Below, one piece after another: positions 6,476 through 10,425 of a stretch of DNA of 10,425 bases (position 1 is the first letter of the stretch; each line of letters starts with the position of its first letter). The stretch spans positions 1 through 10,425 of the forward strand of contig DATLYA010000247.1 in assembly GCA_035575235.1 (NCBI GenBank). Reading direction: 5' to 3'. Origin of the DNA: SYOC01 sp035575235 (lineage in GTDB: Bacteria > Desulfobacterota > Binatia > Bin18). The notes below the pieces were generated by a model. That model was given only the letters and a program-made list of their open reading frames with translations. It did no database searches and was not told the origin of the DNA. The position numbers and the translations under genes are program-made.

Positions 6476-7198
6476 TTAAAACTTCTCTTTGAAAGGACGG
6501 ACATCGATTTCGTGTGTCCACGCGCTACGGTCCTGATGGGCGAGGTGCCAGTAGACGTCAGCGATGGCCGACGGTTTAAGCATGTCCTCTTCTTTGAGAT
6601 TGGGGAAACGTTGCCTGATCGCAGGCATATCAATCGCGCCGTCAATATTGACGTAGGCAACATGAACGCCTTGCGGGCCTAAATCGCGCGCCAGGACCTG
6701 GGCGAGGCCGCGGAGCGCAAACTTGGCCGGACCAAAGGCGGCGGAAGTTGGGAAGGGTTTGACCCCGGCGGTGGCGCCGGTGAAGAGAATGGTTCCTTTT
6801 GCTCTTGCTTGCATATCAGGCACGACGTGTTGCGCACAGAGAAAAGCGCCGAATGCGCTCACGCGCCAGGTGGTCTCAAACGTGCTTGGTTTCGTTTCCA
6901 TCAAACGGCCAACCGGGCGCATGGCGGCATTGTAGATCAATATCTCTGGCGCGCCGAGTTTGTCGCGAATCGTAGTGAAAGCTGCGGCAATCTGCTCCTC
7001 TTTCGCCACGTCCGCGGGAATCGCGAGAGCGCGTCCGCCCGCGCTTTCGATTTCCTTCACCAGGTTCGCGAGATAGTCTTCTTTCCGTGCAAGCACGGCG
7101 ACGGTATAGCCTGCGGCAAAGCGGCGCGCCAACGCCGCGCCCAAGCCCGGACCGACGCCTACAACCACGGCGGTGGGAGAATGGGAGGTTTCACTCAT
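6476..7198 (-). CDS. SDR family protein with Phe in place of the catalytic Tyr (SDR_c10-like)
   Basis: A 240-residue Rossmann-fold SDR. The glycine motif is GVGPGLG (14-20), with NAA at 90-92 and FTGATAGVKPF at 139-149. At the active site F155-G-P-A-K159 stands where Tyr-x-x-x-Lys is normal, so the Lys is kept and the Tyr is Phe. This matches a recognised SDR subgroup (classical SDR subgroup 10) in which Phe replaces the critical Tyr and the glycine motif is atypical, so it is a family trait and not a recent mutation. Its reaction is unknown. ATG 7198 is chosen: GAGGG lies seven bases upstream and the MSETSHSPTAVVVGVG N-terminus is of family type; the open frame runs further upstream but there overlaps the peroxiredoxin gene. 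It follows that gene by 83 bp on the same strand. Confidence 0.92.
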   Translation of the reverse strand: MSETSHSPTAVVVGVGPGLGAALARRFAAGYTVAVLARKEDYLANLVKEIESAGGRALAIPADVAKEEQIAAAFTTIRDKLGAPEILIYNAAMRPVGRLMETKPSTFETTWRVSAFGAFLCAQHVVPDMQARAKGTILFTGATAGVKPFPTSAAFGPAKFALRGLAQVLARDLGPQGVHVAYVNIDGAIDMPAIRQRFPNLKEEDMLKPSAIADVYWHLAHQDRSAWTHEIDVRPFKEKF

Positions 7199-7281
7199 AT
7201 CACGTCCCTCTTTTTGTTCTGAAGAAATAGGGTGGATTTCTTTGCTGCTCGTTAGAGATCTGACTGGCGGAGAGAGGAGTT

Positions 7282-7977
7282 TCAAACCCGCCTCTTCAGC
7301 TCTTGCTGTAGCGATCGTAGACAATCGAGAATCGCCATCGTTTCCAAGCGATGTGTGTAATCGGCGTCTACGAAGGCGAGTTTCACCGTCCCGTCTTTGG
7401 CGATGACATAGGTGGCGGGAATCGGCAGTTCCCACGATTCATCGCCATTGTACGCGGGCAAATCTGCGCCGATCTGCTTATAGATCGGTCGCAACACGTC
7501 AGCCACAGAAAACGCCAGGCCAAACCGGCGGGCGACGGTGTTGCCTTTATCTGTCAAAACCTCAAATTGTAGGGCGTTCTTCTCGGTGGTGGAGAGCGAC
7601 TTGTCCGGCGTCTCCGGCGTGATGGCGATAAGCGAAGCGCCTAAGGTTTGCATTTCGGAGAGATGTTTTTGGTAGTCCCGCAACTGCAGGTTACAGTAAG
7701 GTCACCAGCCGCCGCGGTAGAAGGTCACCACCGCGTGACCTTTAGCAAGAGCGTCGGAAAACTTCACAAGCTGACCTTTCGCATTAGGGAGGGTGAAGTC
7801 CGGCGCTTTCGCGCCTTCATGCAACGCGCGCTCGGCAATCCCTGTCTTGATGAGATCCGCCGTGGTCTTTTCGAACGTATCGCGGATCTCTTTCGGGATC
7901 CTCGGCAACATCTGTTGTTGAAACTCGCGAATCTGCCGTTGCAGTTCGCCGTTAAGCCAATTGGCTGGAGTGACCAC
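7282..7977 (-). CDS. Peroxiredoxin-like selenoprotein (AhpC/TSA family) with in-frame UGA for Sec92
   Basis: Read through one TGA, this is a 231-residue thioredoxin-fold peroxiredoxin-like protein that should reduce peroxides or act as a thiol oxidoreductase in the cytoplasm. In order: an N-terminal helical region (LQRQIREFQQQ...TADLIKTGIAERAL), GAKAPDFTLPNAKGQ near 55-69, FYRGGW at 86-91, the TGA at 92, then PYCNLQLRDYQ, ITPETPDKSLSTTEKN, YNGDESWELPIPATYVI and FVDADYTHRLE. Cys-type relatives read FYRGGWCPYCNLEL, so the TGA lies exactly at the peroxidatic Cys and C95 is the partner: a UxxC redox pair. No frameshift is needed and homology is equal on both sides, which argues against decay. A SECIS-like hairpin follows. 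Start: GTG 7977 with AAGGAGG eight bases upstream, giving the usual family N-terminus; ATG 8004 in frame has a weak site. The true stop is also TGA. A sequencing error or nonsense mutation of TGT/TGC is the alternative. Confidence 0.85.
7675..7704 (-). promoter_or_regulatory. Selenocysteine UGA codon with candidate bacterial SECIS hairpin
   Basis: The TGA is 7704-7702 on the minus strand and is followed by C. Sixteen bases later an apical loop AGTT (7685-7682) sits on a 5-bp stem, CCTGC (7690-7686) paired with GCGGG (7681-7677), including one U-G pair. Below it, beyond a two-A bulge, G-C and U-A pairs extend the stem (7694-7693 with 7676-7675). The spacing from UGA to loop and the G in the first two loop positions meet the criteria I recall for bacterial SECIS elements bound by SelB. 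A competing 7-bp stem with loop CTGCA is also possible. The SECIS lies inside the coding sequence, as is normal in bacteria. Confidence 0.65.
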
Positions 7978-7985
7978 GTGAGCAC

Positions 7986-7992
7986 CCTCCTT
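7986..7992 (-). promoter_or_regulatory. Ribosome-binding site fixing the selenoprotein start
   Basis: A perfect AAGGAGG is separated by eight bases from GTG 7977. It lies inside the frame that would be translated from ATG 8004, so it favours the shorter product. Confidence 0.7.
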
Positions 7993-8050
7993 CCACCGGT
8001 ACATTATGCAGCCTACCCGTATCTGGGCGGCAAGGGTGAATCAATCAGGC

Positions 8051-8839
8051 TTACTTTCCCGTAAACTTCGGCGCACGCTTCTCCAAAAACGCGGCAATGC
8101 CTTCGCGTCCATCGTGTGTATGCGCGCGAACCGCGATGGCCTGAGCTTCCAGCTCCATCTGTGTCTCTAATGTCTCATTCCAGCCGCTATGCAGTAGCCG
8201 TTTCGTTGCGCCAAGGGCGCCGGTGGCGGCGGAAGCAAGCTGGACAGCAAATGCATCGGCTTCTGCCTGGAGATTTGCATCTGGTACAACTTTTGTGACA
8301 ATGCCCCATTGTTCCGCTTCTTGCGCAGTGAGCAGGCGGTTCGTCAGCGTCAGTTCAAGCGCACGCTTGAGACCAACAATACGCGGGAGAAAATACGTAG
8401 AGGAACCGTCTGGCGTTAAACCGGCGCGGGTATAGGCCATGGTAAACTTGGCTGATTCCGCCGCCAGGACGAGATCGCACGAACACGCCAGGCTCATCCC
8501 TGCGCCCGCCGCCGTGCCATTCACAGCGGCAATGACCGGCGCGTCCATGCGTGTGAAGCGCGAGACAGCGGCATGGAGATACGTTGTCACTTCTTTTAAG
8601 TGGTAGGCGAGTTTTTCTCCCTGGGCGGCAAAACTCTTGAGGTCGCCACCGGCACAGAACATCCGTCCGTTGCCGGTCATGATGACCGCGCGAATCCTGG
8701 CATCTTCACTGCACTCCAGCGCGACCTGCATGAGTTCTTTGCTCATCTCAAGGTTCAGCGCGTTCGCGGCGTCCGGCCGATTCAGCGTGATGCGAGCAAT
8801 ACTGTCTTTGACGTCAAACTCTAGGGTTGAGTATGGCAT
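8051..8839 (-). CDS. Enoyl-CoA hydratase/isomerase family protein, PaaG-like
   Basis: A 262-residue crotonase-fold enzyme acting on acyl-CoA thioesters in the cytoplasm. The oxyanion-hole segments are MFCAGGDL (60-67) and NGTAAGAGM (107-115), and the C-terminal helix EGIAAFLEKRAPKF is typical. The two glutamates of true hydratases are absent: S116 is at the first position and a Thr in AYTRAGLTP at the second. Instead D144 in LTPDGSSTYFLPR matches the catalytic Asp of PaaG-type isomerases (1,2-epoxyphenylacetyl-CoA isomerase group), so double-bond or epoxide isomerisation is more likely than hydration. The exact substrate is not known. Start ATG 8839 has AGGAGG five bases upstream; an ATG at 8875 in frame lies above that site. 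It lies between the dehalogenase and the selenoprotein, all on one strand. Confidence 0.93.
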   Translation of the reverse strand: MPYSTLEFDVKDSIARITLNRPDAANALNLEMSKELMQVALECSEDARIRAVIMTGNGRMFCAGGDLKSFAAQGEKLAYHLKEVTTYLHAAVSRFTRMDAPVIAAVNGTAAGAGMSLACSCDLVLAAESAKFTMAYTRAGLTPDGSSTYFLPRIVGLKRALELTLTNRLLTAQEAEQWGIVTKVVPDANLQAEADAFAVQLASAATGALGATKRLLHSGWNETLETQMELEAQAIAVRAHTHDGREGIAAFLEKRAPKFTGK

Positions 8840-8879
8840 GGGTTCCTCCTCATCAAACCTGAGAATACAGGGCAATCGA

Positions 8880-8935
8880 TATCACGTAACATGCATCACG
8901 CACCACGTAGCACGTATTGCGTATGACGTAGTGCT
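8880..8935. repeat. Array of eight 7-bp units, TANCACG type
   Basis: On the plus strand the units are TATCACG, TAACATG, CATCACG, CACCACG, TAGCACG, TATTGCG, TATGACG and TAGTGCT, without gaps. The last overlaps the stop codon of the dehalogenase gene. The reverse complement reads as CGTGNTR units, the same core as at 467-542 and 9844-9899. It fills nearly the whole gap between the dehalogenase stop and the start region of the crotonase gene. Confidence 0.75.
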
Positions 8936-9815
8936 AACTTGAAAAAGTCTGTAAAAACCTCGCAATCGCCCGGCCAATTTCAGCAGGCGAATCTTCCTGA
9001 ATGAAATGCAGTCCCTTGACGGTCACCTCTTGTTGATTCGGCCAGGTGCGACAGAACTCACGCTGCCTGCCGATTAAGATCGCGCCAGGATCGGCGTTGA
9101 TGAACAGTTTCGGTATGGCGTTGGCGGCAAGCCACTTGCCGTAGCTCTCGACGATGGCGACGACATCCGCCGGCTCGCCATCCAGCGGAATCTGCCGCGG
9201 CCACGTCAGCGTTGGCCGTCGGGATTCGCCCGGCTCCAAAAAGGGACGGCGATAGACCGCCATTTCCTCATCAGTCAACTTCCGCATCACGCTGGCGGGA
9301 AGCACTCGTTCGACGAAGACATTCTTCTGCAACACCACTTCCTCGCCCGCTGGCGAACGAAATACCTTGAAGATATTCGTCGCCGCTGCAGGCCAGTCCG
9401 CCCAGCTCAGCGGTTGCACGATCGCTTCCATATAGACAAGCGCTTTGACCGCAGCGGGATGGCGTTGCGCCCAGTAGAATCCGAGCGCCGAGCCCCAGTC
9501 ATGCAGGACGAGTGTAATGCTCTTCGTCAATCCGAGGGCGTCAAACCAGACGTCAAGATAACGTGAGTGATCGACGAACTGATACGAGCCGTTCGGATTC
9601 TTCCCTGATTCGCCCATGCCGATGAGATCGGGCGCGAGACAGCGTCCAAGAGACTCAACATGCGGAATGATATTCCGCCACAGGTAAGAAGATGTCGGGT
9701 TACCATGTAAAAAAACAATCGGATCTCCCACGCCGGCGTCAACATACGCCAGCTCGGAATCAAGCACGGTGGGGCGTTTGCGCGGGTAAGGATCGTGGGC
9801 AGGAATGTCAGTCAT
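8934..9815 (-). CDS. Haloalkane dehalogenase (alpha/beta-hydrolase, HLD-II type)
   Basis: A 293-residue alpha/beta-hydrolase predicted to hydrolyse carbon-halogen bonds of alkyl halides to an alcohol and halide in the cytoplasm. The whole active site of the HLD-II subfamily is present: HGNPTSSYLWRN with halide-binding N39; nucleophile D106 followed by the second halide-binding residue W107 in LVLHDWGSALGF; catalytic acid E130 in VYMEAIVQPLSW, the subfamily-II position; and base H270 in GLHFIQEDSP. Residue numbers and total length nearly equal those of DhaA-type enzymes (D106, W107, E130, H272). A cap domain fills about 134-215. ATG 9815 has GAGGAG four bases upstream. It is transcribed toward the crotonase gene. 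Preferred halogenated substrate, natural or xenobiotic, cannot be told, and the symbol is left out since dhaA, linB and dmb-type enzymes cannot be separated by eye. Confidence 0.93.
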   Translation of the reverse strand: MTDIPAHDPYPRKRPTVLDSELAYVDAGVGDPIVFLHGNPTSSYLWRNIIPHVESLGRCLAPDLIGMGESGKNPNGSYQFVDHSRYLDVWFDALGLTKSITLVLHDWGSALGFYWAQRHPAAVKALVYMEAIVQPLSWADWPAAATNIFKVFRSPAGEEVVLQKNVFVERVLPASVMRKLTDEEMAVYRRPFLEPGESRRPTLTWPRQIPLDGEPADVVAIVESYGKWLAANAIPKLFINADPGAILIGRQREFCRTWPNQQEVTVKGLHFIQEDSPAEIGRAIARFLQTFSS

Positions 9816-9843
9816 AGGACTCCTCGTTCCAGGGAATTTGTCT

Positions 9844-9899
9844 AGTCACGTAATCTGAATCACGCATCACGCGTTTTGCGTCTTGCGTGTGACGTGAAA
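9844..9899. repeat. Head-to-head array of 7-bp units (NNTCACG then CGTGNNN)
   Basis: Four units on the left read AGTCACG, TAATCTG, AATCACG and CATCACG. The orientation flips at 9871/9872, and four units on the right read CGTTTTG, CGTCTTG, CGTGTGA and CGTGAAA. The array is thus an imperfect palindrome of 56 bp that can fold as a long hairpin. It lies between the stop of the partial LLM gene and the start of the dehalogenase gene, where it could act as a transcriptional or transcript-stability element. Confidence 0.75.
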
Positions 9900-9926
9900 G
9901 CAATTTTGAAATGATCAACTTGTTTG

Positions 9927-10425
9927 TTATGCCTTGTCTACAAGTTCCGCCATTAATCGCAGCGCCTCACGTTGGCTGGTTTGTATTAACATCGTAGAGA
10001 CGCCGCACTCTTCCCACGCCTTGTAGCGTTGACGAATGCGCGCGGCTGGACCGCACAGCGACATTTCGTCGCACAGCTCATCGGGCACTAATGCTGTCGC
10101 TTCGGCTTTGCGACCGGACAGATAGAGATCTTGGATCCTCGCGGCGACCTCGCCATAGCCATATTTCACGGCCATCTCGTTATGGAAGTTCTTGTTCCTG
10201 GCGCCCATGCCGCCGACGTAAAGTGCAAGGGTTGGCTTCATGTGCGCCAGGCAAGCCTTCACATCGTCGCCAAGAATGACCGTACACCCCGCCGCGATGT
10301 CGAAATCTTTCCAGGATTTGCCGTTGCCCGCGCGTCGGAAACCTTCTTCGAGGTCGGCGCGAAACATACCCATACGGTAGGGTGAAAACCAGATCGGCAG
10401 CCAGCCGTCCGCGATCTCAGCGGTC
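9927..10425 (-). CDS. LLM class (luciferase-like) oxidoreductase, C-terminal part, 5' end outside window
   Basis: The frame is open to the right edge of the window, so the N-terminal half is missing. What is seen is the C-terminal half of a luciferase-like TIM-barrel protein: AEIADGWLPIWFSPYRMGMF, the usual 'ADGWxP' strand and loop; DIAAGCTVILGDDVKACLAHMKPTLALYVGGMG; a variable region; then SLCGPAARIRQRYKAWEECGVSTMLI, the 'G-x-P-x-x-v-x-x-R-l' segment common to these proteins. Ending in LVDKA with stop TAA. The style (GWLP, YVGGMG, long interdomain helix) is closer to F420-dependent LLM members than the gene at 2359-3396, but the deciding N-terminal residues are not visible. An internal ATG at 10373 is not the start, since the family sequence continues upstream. 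Confidence 0.88.
   Translation of the reverse strand, partial: TAEIADGWLPIWFSPYRMGMFRADLEEGFRRAGNGKSWKDFDIAAGCTVILGDDVKACLAHMKPTLALYVGGMGARNKNFHNEMAVKYGYGEVAARIQDLYLSGRKAEATALVPDELCDEMSLCGPAARIRQRYKAWEECGVSTMLIQTSQREALRLMAELVDKA

Noticed and set aside
7199..7435. N-terminal extension of the SDR at 6476-7198
   Set aside because: The extension overlaps the peroxiredoxin coding end, and ATG 7198 has a good ribosome-binding site and family-type N-terminus.
7282..7683. Separate downstream peroxiredoxin gene starting at TTG 7683, with the upstream part as a truncated protein
   Set aside because: The start would lie inside the thioredoxin fold just after the active site, with no ribosome-binding site; both halves are in the same frame and together make one standard-length protein.

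Overview
The window reads as chromosomal DNA of an uncultured, metabolically versatile bacterium of proteobacterial or related type (Desulfobacterota/Binatia/Tectomicrobia-like). This is an inference from gene content: family III CoA-transferases, luciferase-like oxidoreductases, atypical SDRs, a PQQ sugar dehydrogenase and a haloalkane dehalogenase, all preceded by Shine-Dalgarno sites and separated by short periodic repeats. No rRNA, tRNA, CRISPR array, insertion sequence or phage gene was seen. The lineage cannot be fixed from this sequence alone.

Layout. Plus strand, 1-3396: the C-terminal part of one family III CoA-transferase, a complete second CoA-transferase, a MAPEG-family membrane protein and an LLM flavin oxidoreductase. 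A gene-free convergent gap (3397-3768) holds a 7-bp tandem repeat, a pair of inverted REP-like hairpin elements and a probable terminator for the minus-strand genes. Minus strand, 10425 down to 3769, in order of transcription: a partial second LLM oxidoreductase, a haloalkane dehalogenase, a PaaG-like enoyl-CoA hydratase/isomerase, a peroxiredoxin-like protein, an SDR with Phe at the catalytic Tyr, an exported PQQ-dependent sugar dehydrogenase, a PPOX/FMN split-barrel protein with a signal peptide, and a second SDR lacking the Tyr/Lys pair.

The main discovery is at 7282-7977. The peroxiredoxin-like gene looks broken by an in-frame TGA, but the TGA sits exactly at the peroxidatic position of the usual FYRGGWCPYC motif, giving FYRGGW-U-PYC. 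Homology continues unbroken after it, and a hairpin fitting the bacterial SECIS pattern begins just downstream. It is best read as one selenoprotein of about 231 residues, not a pseudogene or two genes.

A second unexpected pattern is a family of intergenic arrays with a strict 7-bp period. Three have the core CGTGANN or its complement (467-542, 8880-8935, 9844-9899), two of them arranged as inverted repeats. A fourth has TGAGTNN (3394-3421).

How the genes fit together is inference. CoA-transferases, a PaaG-like isomerase, LLM monooxygenases and a dehalogenase suggest breakdown of unusual carbon compounds through CoA thioesters. The peroxiredoxin, MAPEG protein and SDRs suggest handling of reactive by-products. 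Gaps of roughly 70-160 bp between most minus-strand genes make a single tight operon uncertain; only the PPOX-SDR pair (9 bp apart, stop codon beside the next ribosome-binding site) is clearly coupled.
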